Assembly (NCBI GenBank): GCA_965229335.1
Contig: OZ245874.1
Location: 4,154,001 to 4,218,000, forward strand
Origin: JAFKFH01 sp017307375
Lineage (GTDB): Bacteria; Pseudomonadota; Alphaproteobacteria; Ferrovibrionales; Ferrovibrionaceae
DNA length: 64,000 nt
Direction of reading: 5' to 3'
Part shown: positions 25,989 to 33,599 of the stretch, in pieces
How positions within the stretch are numbered: the stretch's first letter is position 1
Layout: every line of letters begins with the position of its first letter
Program-made: the position numbers and the translations under genes
The notes under the pieces: generated by a model
Seen by the model: the letters and a program-made list of their open reading frames with translations, nothing else
What the model was told of the DNA's origin: nothing
The model's database searches: none

Positions 25989-27713
25989 TCATTGACCGGC
26001 GAGCAGGCCGCGCCGGATATCCTTGACCGCATCCACCGCCGCCGGTTCGTCGAGCCCGTCGGCCAGCAGGCTTTCGAGGGTCATGGCCAGGCCGAGCTCG
26101 CGGTCGTCGACCACGACCCGATCGGCACCGCGGGCGGCGAGATGGCTGCGCTCGACCTCGCCGGCGGCACGCGCGATCACCTGCAAATCGGGGTTGGCGG
26201 CATGCGCCAGCGCCGCGATCTCGCCGGCCTGCAACGGGTCCGACAGCGTCACCACCACCAGCCGCGCCTGGCGCAGCCAGGCGGCCTCGATCACCGCGGC
26301 GGCGGCGGCATTGCCATAGATCACCGGTTCGCCCTCGGCCGCCAGCCGTTCGACGATGGTCGGGTCCTGTTCGATCACCACGACCTGGCGCCCGCGATCC
26401 TTCAGCCCACCGGCGACCAGCCGCCCGATCCGGCCATAGCCGACCAGCACGACGTGCCCCTGCGGGGCGGCACGGCCGGCGGCCTTGTCATCCCGTTCAT
26501 CCGCCTCGACGGGGGCCAGCCGCGCGACCCAGGCCTTGCGGCCGAGCCAGCGCGACAGCGGACGCACCGCGGCAAACATCAGCGGGTTGATGACGATCGA
26601 CAGGACGGCGCCGGCGATGATCAGGTCGCGCGCCTCGTCCGACAGCAGGCCGAGCATGCCGCCGAGCCCGGCCAGGATGAACGAGAACTCGCCGATCTGG
26701 GCCAGCGACGCCGAGACGGTCAGCGCCGTGCGCAGCGGCCGGCGGAAGGCCAGCATGATGCCGGCCGCCACTGCCGCCTTGGCCACGACCACGACGATCA
26801 GCACCCCCATCACGGCCAGCGGGCTCGCCGCCACCGCGTGGAAGTCGAACATCAGCCCGAGCGAGATGAAGAAGGGGACGGCAATGGCATGCTTGAGCGG
26901 CAGCGTGTCGTTGGCGGCGCGGCGGCTGAGTTCGGATTCGCCGAAGGCGACGCCGGCCAGGAAGGCGCCGAGCGCCACCGTCACACCGAAGAGATAGGCG
27001 GCGCCGAAGGCAAGACCGAGGCCGAGGACGAGAACGGCGAGCGTATAGAGCTCGCGCGAGCCGGTGCGCGCCGCCTGGGCCAGTGCCCAGGGCGCCAGCC
27101 GGCGGCCGATCAGCAGGGCCACGGCGAAGAACACCGCCGCCTTGACCAGGGCGAGACCGAGGCTGATCCCGATCTCGCTGCCGGTCGCGGTGGCATCGGT
27201 AACCGCCGGCAGCAGCAGCAGCACCAGGACGATGACGACATCTTCGGCAACCAGCCAGCCGACGGCGATCCGCCCGTCGCTGCCGTCGAGCTCGCGGCGT
27301 TCCTCCAGCGCCCGCCGCATCACCACCGTCGAGGCGACGGAAAGGGCCAGGCCGAAGACGAGCGCCTCGGCCCAACGCCAGTCCCAGGCAACCGCCAGCA
27401 GCGCGCCGAGCAACGTGGTGATCGCCATCTGCACGATCGCGCCGGACAGGGCGACCGTACGGACCGCGATGAGGTCGCGCAGCGAAAAGGTCAGCCCCAC
27501 CCCGAACATCAGCAGCACCAGGCCGATATCGCCGAGCTGGATGGCGAGGCTGTCGTCGCCGATGAGCTCGGTGGTGAACGGCCCCACCGCCATGCCGGCC
27601 AGCAGATAGCCGACCAGCGGCGACAGCCGCAGGCGCAGCGCCACCAGGCCGAGCCCGAAGGCCATGACCAATCCGATCACCAGCGTGGCAATCAACGCGG
27701 TTTCCTGCAGCAT
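25989..27713 (-). CDS. CPA2 cation:proton antiporter with TrkA-N domain (Kef/YbaL type)
   Basis: A 574-residue membrane protein. About a dozen membrane segments (residues 5-390) form the monovalent cation:proton antiporter domain, including SPLVGYLLAGMAVGPF and SVASTVVMRRALEE. A cytosolic TrkA-N/Rossmann domain at about 425-540 begins GHVVLVGYGRIGRLVAGGL. This is the KefB/C and YbaL layout for regulated K+ or Na+ efflux. The start at 27713 follows GAGGGAGA; an in-frame upstream ATG gives an unlikely hydrophilic extension. It ends a minus-strand gene run. Confidence 0.9.
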   Translation of the reverse strand: MLQETALIATLVIGLVMAFGLGLVALRLRLSPLVGYLLAGMAVGPFTTELIGDDSLAIQLGDIGLVLLMFGVGLTFSLRDLIAVRTVALSGAIVQMAITTLLGALLAVAWDWRWAEALVFGLALSVASTVVMRRALEERRELDGSDGRIAVGWLVAEDVVIVLVLLLLPAVTDATATGSEIGISLGLALVKAAVFFAVALLIGRRLAPWALAQAARTGSRELYTLAVLVLGLGLAFGAAYLFGVTVALGAFLAGVAFGESELSRRAANDTLPLKHAIAVPFFISLGLMFDFHAVAASPLAVMGVLIVVVVAKAAVAAGIMLAFRRPLRTALTVSASLAQIGEFSFILAGLGGMLGLLSDEARDLIIAGAVLSIVINPLMFAAVRPLSRWLGRKAWVARLAPVEADERDDKAAGRAAPQGHVVLVGYGRIGRLVAGGLKDRGRQVVVIEQDPTIVERLAAEGEPVIYGNAAAAAVIEAAWLRQARLVVVTLSDPLQAGEIAALAHAANPDLQVIARAAGEVERSHLAARGADRVVVDDRELGLAMTLESLLADGLDEPAAVDAVKDIRRGLLAGQ

Positions 27714-27797
27714 TCTCCCTCGCTCGCCTCGGGTGCCATTGGGCATTGCCGGCCGGTGATTCGTCAACCGACCAGGAGGCTTAAGCCAGATGGCTAC

Positions 27798-28478
27798 TCA
27801 GCCGGCGATGCAGCCGAGCAACGGTCCGAGCTGGCCGATGCGGCCCTGGATGACGCCGGCACGGCCGGCGATATAGCGGCTGGGGCTGGCCGGCGACCAG
27901 CGCCGCGGATTGGGCAGCACCGCGGCCATCAGCGCCGCCTCGCGGCCGCTCAGCGCCCTGGCCGGCTTGCGGAAATAGACCTGGGCGGCCGCCTCGGCAC
28001 CATAGATGCCCTCGCCCCATTCGGCGATGTTGAGATAGACCTCGATGATCCGGCGCTTGGGCCAGAGCAGATCGATGGCGAGGGCGATCGGCGCTTCGAC
28101 GGCCTTGCGCAGGAAACCGCCGCCAGGCCACAGGAACAGGTTGCGGGCCACCTGCATCGTGATCGTCGAGGCCCCGCGCAGGCGCCCCTCCTCCTCGTAA
28201 TCGTCGATCGCCTCGGCCACGGCATCCCAGTCGATGCCGTGATGCAGGCAGAACCGGTTGTCCTCGGAGGCAACGACCGAACGCGGCAGGGCGGCCGCGA
28301 TCTCGTCGAGCGCCACCGGGTCACGCCGGATCGTCCCCGCCTCGGGCAGGCGCAGCAGCATCAGCGGGGTGACGGGCGGCCCGGCCCAGCGATAGATCAC
28401 GATCAACGCCAGAACGACGCCGACGATGCCCGCGCCGATACGCCCGGCGAGGCGTAGCAGCCGGCGAACGGCCGTCAT
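27798..28478 (-). CDS. mtgA: Monofunctional biosynthetic peptidoglycan transglycosylase
   Basis: A 226-residue GT51 enzyme that polymerises lipid II into glycan strands at the inner membrane. A single N-terminal membrane anchor spans about 14-32. The catalytic-site motif is VVASEDNRFCLHHGID, with the nucleophile Glu. The second motif GASTITMQVARNLFLWPG, then KRRIIEVYLNIAEWG, completes the GT51 signature. There is no transpeptidase domain, consistent with MtgA. The gene follows DUF4239 in the same orientation with a nine-base gap. Confidence 0.93.
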   Translation of the reverse strand: MTAVRRLLRLAGRIGAGIVGVVLALIVIYRWAGPPVTPLMLLRLPEAGTIRRDPVALDEIAAALPRSVVASEDNRFCLHHGIDWDAVAEAIDDYEEEGRLRGASTITMQVARNLFLWPGGGFLRKAVEAPIALAIDLLWPKRRIIEVYLNIAEWGEGIYGAEAAAQVYFRKPARALSGREAALMAAVLPNPRRWSPASPSRYIAGRAGVIQGRIGQLGPLLGCIAG

Positions 28479-28487
28479 CGGCCGACG

Positions 28488-29282
28488 TCAGAGGGCATTG
28501 ACCGCCGCGATCAGCGGCTTGGGCGACACCGACAGCGTGCCGACGAACGGCTGGTCGTGCGACAGCAACACCCAGAAGGCGCTGCCGATCAGGATCGATA
28601 GCAAGGTGAGCGTCAGCGCCTCGGTGCGCTTGTTCTCGACATGCACCATCGCGACGGCGGTGCCGACGATGGTCGCCGAGAGGACCAGGGTGATCCAGAC
28701 CACGATCGAGATTTCCTGGTCGGCGATGGCGATCCGCCGGGTTCGCGCCTGCTCGATCCTGCCGATCTCGGCGACGAGCTGGCCGCGCAGGAAGCTGTCC
28801 TCGGGGGTGGCCGGCTTGAGCGCCAGCACCCATTCCATCGCCTCGCGCAGTTCGGGCACCGCGAAGGGCAGTTCCATCGATTCGTCGAGGGCGGGCCATT
28901 CGCGCACCACGACGACCTGGACATAATCGCGCAGCATCACCTCGAGCTCGCCGCGATCGGGCACGGAGAGGTGGCGCGACAGCAGGATCGATTGTTCGAT
29001 CGCCCGCGCCTCCTGCACCACGATATGCTGGGCGTCGCTGCGATCGCGCCAGATCGAATTGATCAACAGCGCGGTGTACAGCGCGAACGACGCCATCAGC
29101 GTGCCCAGCAGGTTCTGCGAAATCCGGCGGTAGGCGTCGAGACGCGGCCCGCGGGCGCGCAGGGCGACGATCACCCCGATCAGGCCCATAACGGCGAACC
29201 AGAAGCCGTAGACCACGACCGCCATCGTGACCAGATCCAGCTTGTGCAGCCAGTCGATCACCAGCTCGACGGCATCGAGCAT
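28488..29282 (-). CDS. DUF4239 membrane protein
   Basis: A 264-residue protein with four predicted membrane segments, two near the N-terminus (about 20-42 and 60-80) and two near the C-terminus (about 190-212 and 225-242). The central soluble part contains the family pattern LINSIWRDRSDAQHIVVQEARAI. DUF4239 is described as bestrophin-like; the function here is unknown. It overlaps DUF502 by one base and precedes mtgA, suggesting an envelope-related operon. Confidence 0.8.
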   Translation of the reverse strand: MLDAVELVIDWLHKLDLVTMAVVVYGFWFAVMGLIGVIVALRARGPRLDAYRRISQNLLGTLMASFALYTALLINSIWRDRSDAQHIVVQEARAIEQSILLSRHLSVPDRGELEVMLRDYVQVVVVREWPALDESMELPFAVPELREAMEWVLALKPATPEDSFLRGQLVAEIGRIEQARTRRIAIADQEISIVVWITLVLSATIVGTAVAMVHVENKRTEALTLTLLSILIGSAFWVLLSHDQPFVGTLSVSPKPLIAAVNAL

Positions 29283-29962
29283 CAGGCGGCCTCGCTCGGC
29301 GTCTTGCGGTCGATCTGGGCCGCCACCTCGTCAGGCGCCTGGACCACGCCGGTCGAGATGACGACCTTCATGCCCTCCTCGACCGTCATCTTCAGCGGAA
29401 TGACGTCGGCCCGGCGGACATAGATCAGGTAGCCGCCGGTCGGATTGGGCGTCGTCGGCACGTAGACGCCGATCAGGTCGTCCTGCGCGACGGCGCGGCC
29501 GACCTCGCCGGTCTGTTCGGTGGTCACGAAGGCGATCGCCCAGGATCCCTCGCGCGGGAACGGCACCAGCACGACCTGGCGATAGCTCGAACCGGTCTGC
29601 GACAGCAGCGTCTCGAACAACTGCTTCAGCGCGCCGTAGATGCCGCGCACCAGCGGCATCCGGGCGACGATCCGCTCGCCGATGCCGATGACGCTGCGGC
29701 CCAGGAAGTTGGTCGCCAGGAAACCGATCAGCGTCAGCGAGACCAGCGCGATGATCAGCCCCAGCCCGGGTACCTGGAACGGCAGGTAGGTCGACGGCTT
29801 CAACTCGGGCGGCAGCAGCGAATCGACGTTGCGGTCGACCGCCTCGACGAAATAGATCGTCAGATAGATGGTGATGGCGAGCGGCGCGGTGACGACGATG
29901 CCGGCCAGGAACCAGTTGCGCAGCCGGGCGAGCGGCCCGCGATGCAAGGGCTTGTCGGTCAT
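29282..29962 (-). CDS. DUF502 family membrane protein
   Basis: A 226-residue protein. Two membrane segments (about 15-37 and 66-90) are followed by the family region ERIVARMPLVRGIYGALKQLFETLLS and VGVYVPTTPNPTGGYL-like turn (here LIGVYVPTTPNPTGGYLI). The role of DUF502 proteins is not established. It is in the middle of a tight minus-strand run. Confidence 0.85.
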   Translation of the reverse strand: MTDKPLHRGPLARLRNWFLAGIVVTAPLAITIYLTIYFVEAVDRNVDSLLPPELKPSTYLPFQVPGLGLIIALVSLTLIGFLATNFLGRSVIGIGERIVARMPLVRGIYGALKQLFETLLSQTGSSYRQVVLVPFPREGSWAIAFVTTEQTGEVGRAVAQDDLIGVYVPTTPNPTGGYLIYVRRADVIPLKMTVEEGMKVVISTGVVQAPDEVAAQIDRKTPSEAA

Positions 29963-29968
29963 CGCCGG

Positions 29969-30844
29969 TCAGCCGCCGGCAAAGAAGCGCATGAATTCAT
30001 CCAACACCATCTTCGGCTGCTCCTCGGGCAGGTAGTGGCCGCAGGGCAGGGACCGCCCGATGACGTCGGTCGCCTTCTCCGCCCAGGTGGCCAGCACGTC
30101 GAACTCGCCGTGCATCCGCCCCTTCTCGCCCCACAGCGCCAGCAGCGGACAGCGGATGCGGGCATCGCGGTCGGCGCGGTCGTGCTCGAGGTCGATGCTG
30201 GCCGCCGCCCGGTAATCCTCGCAGGCGGCATGAACCACTTCGGGCCGGCGCCAGGCATCGAGATAGCTCGCCATCGCCTCGGGCGCGAACCGGTCGAAAC
30301 CCGACCCCCAGGAGCCGAGCTTCTGGTGCATGTAGTAGTCGGGATCGCCGCCGATCAGCCGTTCGGGCAGGTCGAAGGGCTGGGCCAGGAAGAGCCAGTG
30401 GTAATAGTCGAGCGCGCGCTTGGCGGTCACCTGCTCGAACCAGGTCAGCGTCGGGATGATGTCGAGCACGGCGGCCCTGGTCACCCGTTCGGCATGGTCG
30501 AGGCAGAGACGGTGCGTCACCCGGCCCCCGCGATCATGCCCGGCGACGGCGAAGCGATCGAAGCCGAGGCGCGTCATCACCGTCGCCATGTCGCGCGCCA
30601 TCGTGCGTTTGCAATGCGCCGCGTGATCGGGGGTCGAGGCGGGCTTGCCCGACCGGCCATAGCCGCGCAGGTCCGCGGCAATGACGGTAAAATGCCGCGC
30701 CAGATCGGGCGCGACCAGATGCCAGATGGCATGGGTCTGCGGAAACCCGTGCAACAGCAGCAGCGGCGGCCCCTCGCCGCCCCGCCGGATGAAGATCTCG
30801 GTTTCGCCAGTATCGACCGAAAGGTCGCTGAAGCCCTCGAACAT
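29969..30844 (-). CDS. Haloacetate (fluoroacetate) dehalogenase-like alpha/beta hydrolase
   Basis: A 291-residue alpha/beta hydrolase matching the haloacetate dehalogenase group. The nucleophile is Asp104 in AGHDRGGRVTHR, with Arg105 and Arg108 to bind carboxylate. Asp128 and His270 complete the triad. His149-Trp150 (YYHWLFL) and Tyr211 (EDYRAA) match the halide pocket H155, W156 and Y219 of the Rhodopseudomonas palustris enzyme RPA1163, with nearly constant numbering offset. The residues needed to break a C-F or C-Cl bond are thus present, but natural substrate is untested. It starts the minus-strand run that includes DUF502. Confidence 0.85.
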   Translation of the reverse strand: MFEGFSDLSVDTGETEIFIRRGGEGPPLLLLHGFPQTHAIWHLVAPDLARHFTVIAADLRGYGRSGKPASTPDHAAHCKRTMARDMATVMTRLGFDRFAVAGHDRGGRVTHRLCLDHAERVTRAAVLDIIPTLTWFEQVTAKRALDYYHWLFLAQPFDLPERLIGGDPDYYMHQKLGSWGSGFDRFAPEAMASYLDAWRRPEVVHAACEDYRAAASIDLEHDRADRDARIRCPLLALWGEKGRMHGEFDVLATWAEKATDVIGRSLPCGHYLPEEQPKMVLDEFMRFFAGG

Positions 30845-30975
30845 CGGGTGCCCTCCCGTTCGCGGGGCACTCTATCGGCAAGCCGGGACAAGGCAAACCG
30901 CTTTCGCATGGCGAGCTGTCGGCCCGTCGGTATACTCCCCTCCTCTCGGACAGAGTCGGAATAAGGAACCAAGAT

Positions 30976-31734
30976 ATGCGTCTGCACAACAAGGTCGCCA
31001 TCGTCACCGGCGGCGGGTCGGGTTTCGGCGAGGGCATCGCGCTTCGTTTCGCCGAGGAGGGCGCGGCCGTGGTGATCGCCGACCTCAACCTGGCGGCGGC
31101 CGAGCGGGTGGCGGGCGACATCGCCAAGGCGGGTGGCAAGGCGCTGGGGGTCAAGGCCGACGTCACGGCAGATGCCGACGTGGCCGGCATGGTGGCGGCC
31201 GCGGTCAAGGCCTATGGCGGGCTCGACATCCTCGTCAACAATGCCGGCATGCCGCAGCTGAACGGCTCGCTGCTCGACACCGACGAGGCGACCTTCGACA
31301 AGCTGTTCGCGGTCAACGTCAAGAGCATCTATCTCGGCGCGCGGCACGCAATCCCCGAGATGCGCAAGCGGGGCGGCGGCGCCATCATCAACAATGCCTC
31401 GACCGCCGGGCTGCGGCCGCGTCCGGGCCTCGTCTGGTACAACGGCTCGAAGGGCGCGGCGATCACGCTGACCAAGGCGATGGCCGTCGAGCTGGCGCCG
31501 GAGCAGATCCGCGTCAACGCGCTGGCGCCGGTCGCCGGCACCACGCCGATGCTGAAGGTGTTCATGGGCGGCGAGGAAACGCCCGAGCAGCATCAGCGCT
31601 TCGTCTCGTCGATTCCGATCGGCCGGCTGTCGACCCCGCGCGACATCGCCAACGCCGCACTCTACCTGGCGTCGGACGAAGCGTCGTTCATCACCGGTGT
31701 CATCCTGGAAGTCGACGGCGGCCGCTGCATCTGA
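30976..31734 (+). CDS. SDR-family dehydrogenase (FabG-like)
   Basis: A 252-residue short-chain dehydrogenase. The cofactor site is TGGGSGFGEGIA, with Asp36 in VVIADLN suggesting NAD preference. NNAG is present. The catalytic residues are Ser (NNASTAG) and YNGSK (Tyr, Lys). The C-terminus ends in the typical TGVILEVDGGRCI. AAGGAACC precedes the ATG. Substrate is unknown. It is divergent from the hydrolase. Confidence 0.88.
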   Translation: MRLHNKVAIVTGGGSGFGEGIALRFAEEGAAVVIADLNLAAAERVAGDIAKAGGKALGVKADVTADADVAGMVAAAVKAYGGLDILVNNAGMPQLNGSLLDTDEATFDKLFAVNVKSIYLGARHAIPEMRKRGGGAIINNASTAGLRPRPGLVWYNGSKGAAITLTKAMAVELAPEQIRVNALAPVAGTTPMLKVFMGGEETPEQHQRFVSSIPIGRLSTPRDIANAALYLASDEASFITGVILEVDGGRCI

Positions 31735-31758
31735 GCATCCGCCGGCAGGTCGAAGGCA

Positions 31759-31780
31759 CGGCCGGGCCCAGGCCCGGCCG
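31759..31780. terminator. GC-rich inverted repeat between convergent genes
   Basis: CGGCCGGGCC and GGCCCGGCCG form a perfect 10-bp repeat separated by two bases, between the SDR and DUF2336 stops. There is no T tract, so termination is only likely. Confidence 0.4.
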
Positions 31781-31792
31781 CGTCCTGACAGG

Positions 31793-32920
31793 TCAGGCCG
31801 CCTGCGAGCGCGCCGAGGCCGAACCGGACAGCTTGCGGATCAGCCAGTCGATATCGTCGCCTTCCATGATCGTGTCGAACGCGGTCAGCGTGCGTTCGAT
31901 CACGCTCTCGACAAAGCGGCGGCGATCGCCGGGCAGGCCGTTGTACTGGGTCTCGCGCACCACATCGATGGCGATCCGCACCATGTCGAACAGTTGCGGC
32001 GGCAGGCTGCAGCGGTCGTAGAGCGTCTTGAGGCCGATCCGGCCCGGATCGTTGATCAGCCGGTGCGCATTCTGGACGGGAATGCCGGCCAGCACCGCCA
32101 TCGCATGCTCGAAGAAATCGATATCGCCGGTGCAGAGCGCCCGCAGGATCAGCGTCGGGGTCAGCCGGCCATTGGCCTTGAGGTCGCGCACCAGCGCCTC
32201 GACGTCGACCGTCTCGTTCTCGGCCAGCAGGCCGACCAGTGCCTTTTCCCGGCTCTGCAGCAGCAGATCGGCGGCGAGATCGGGCGGCATTTCGTGATGG
32301 GTAACCAGATGTTCGCGGATCTTGTCGGAAACCACGGCCACCAGACGCTCGGTGATCGTGATCGGCAGCTTGGCGCGCAGCGCCAGGTTGTCGGCGACCT
32401 TCTGGCTGCCCTCGAACCGGGTCAGGGCCTTTTCCATCTGGCCTTCGTCGACCTGGGCGCCGTCATTCTTCATCAGCGTCGAGACGGCATCCTCGGAGCC
32501 CTTCTCGACCAGCACGCCGGCAAGCGTCGCAGGAACCTCGCGGCGCGAGGCGATGGCGGTCTGATGCGCCGACGACCCGGCCGTGACGATCTCGATCAGA
32601 TCGGCTTCGGACAGCACCGACGACGAGGCCAGCATCGGTGCCGCCACCTCGGCGACGTCCTTGGCCAGCTTCAGCGCCAGTTCGTGGGGGATATCCGGGC
32701 TGTCCTTCAGGTTCTCGGACAGGGCCTGGCGGACGCGGACGACGGCGTCATGGGCGAAGGCGGCAATGATTTCGCGGGCAAGCTGACGCTCGCTGTCAGT
32801 AAGATGCGCGTCGGCGAAGGCGCTGGCGACCTTGGAGGCGGCATCGACGCGCGCATCCGGTGACGGATCGCGCATCAGACGCTCGACGTCGGCCTTGCTG
32901 AGTTGCATCGTCTCCGTCAT
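31793..32920 (-). CDS. DUF2336 family protein
   Basis: A 375-residue, largely helical protein. DUF2336 proteins are restricted mainly to alphaproteobacteria and look like HEAT-type repeats. Typical segments are SDSERQLAREIIAAF-like (LTDSERQLAREIIAAFAHDA), VRVRQALSENLKDS and RRFVESVIERTLTAF. The ATG at 32920 was chosen over a nearby in-frame ATG at 32908, which has GGAGACG just upstream. Function is unknown. Confidence 0.8.
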   Translation of the reverse strand: MTETMQLSKADVERLMRDPSPDARVDAASKVASAFADAHLTDSERQLAREIIAAFAHDAVVRVRQALSENLKDSPDIPHELALKLAKDVAEVAAPMLASSSVLSEADLIEIVTAGSSAHQTAIASRREVPATLAGVLVEKGSEDAVSTLMKNDGAQVDEGQMEKALTRFEGSQKVADNLALRAKLPITITERLVAVVSDKIREHLVTHHEMPPDLAADLLLQSREKALVGLLAENETVDVEALVRDLKANGRLTPTLILRALCTGDIDFFEHAMAVLAGIPVQNAHRLINDPGRIGLKTLYDRCSLPPQLFDMVRIAIDVVRETQYNGLPGDRRRFVESVIERTLTAFDTIMEGDDIDWLIRKLSGSASARSQAA

Positions 32921-33158
32921 GGTCGGATCACGCCCTGCTGATACATCGCGTCGCGCCGAGCGTTGTTCGCTCAGCATCGGTCGCCACCACGATACAGGTC
33001 AAGCCGGCGAATTCATGAGCGAATCGCGAAATGGCCGGCTCCCGTACCGACGCCGGGTAGAATGACATGCCCGCGGCCCGCACGCTACAGGGCAATTAGG
33101 GTCGCCGGGAAGCGCGTTTCCCCTTGCCCAGGGCGGCCAGCAGGGTGATTTTCTGACC

Positions 33159-33599
33159 ATGCTCGTCCGATCGACAACTCTGCTGCTGGCCATGGTCCTG
33201 GCCCTGCCCGCCCAGGGCCAGCAGGCGGCCAAGACCCCGGCCGCAACGACACCGCCGGCCGCGGCCACCCCCGCCCCGGCGGCTGCGCCCGATCCGGCCG
33301 CCCAGGCGGCTGCCCGCCTCGCCGTACCGACCCCGATCGGCGAAATTCCGCAATCCAGCTTCGTGATGATCATGGGGACGGTGGTCGCCGCCAATACCGG
33401 CGACTTCGTCCTGTCCGACGGCCACGCCTCGGTCGTCGTCGACGCCGGGCACGGCTGGGCCGCCAAGTCCGCGGTCCGGGTCGGCGACCGGATCCGCGTC
33501 ATCGGCCGGATGGATGCCTATGGCAGCGGCCGGTTCGTCGGCGGGCTGGTAACCCGCGCAGACGGCAAGACGACCGCGCTGCAGCCGCTAACCGACTGA
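33159..33599 (+). CDS. Secreted OB-fold protein
   Basis: A 146-residue protein with a signal peptide (about 1-20, LLLAMVLALPAQGQQ), an Ala/Pro-rich linker to about residue 62, and a beta-rich C-terminal domain (SFVMIMGTVVAANTGDFVLS, VRVGDRIRVIGRMD). That layout resembles small periplasmic OB-fold proteins. It converges with the glycosyltransferase gene, overlapping by 12 bp at the stops. Confidence 0.7.
   Translation: MLVRSTTLLLAMVLALPAQGQQAAKTPAATTPPAAATPAPAAAPDPAAQAAARLAVPTPIGEIPQSSFVMIMGTVVAANTGDFVLSDGHASVVVDAGHGWAAKSAVRVGDRIRVIGRMDAYGSGRFVGGLVTRADGKTTALQPLTD

Noticed and set aside
23636..26026. Long plus-strand frame of nearly 800 codons from the tRNA rightward
   Set aside because: It runs antisense to the molybdopterin oxidoreductase and starts inside the tRNA; high GC makes such long antisense frames common.
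25890..28457. 855-codon plus-strand frame
   Set aside because: It is antisense to the antiporter and mtgA genes, whose motifs are clear, and has an Arg/Gln-rich composition typical of a shadow frame.
31759..31780. Perfect GC inverted repeat as a transposon end
   Set aside because: It sits between two convergent stops with no target duplication or transposase; a transcription end is simpler.
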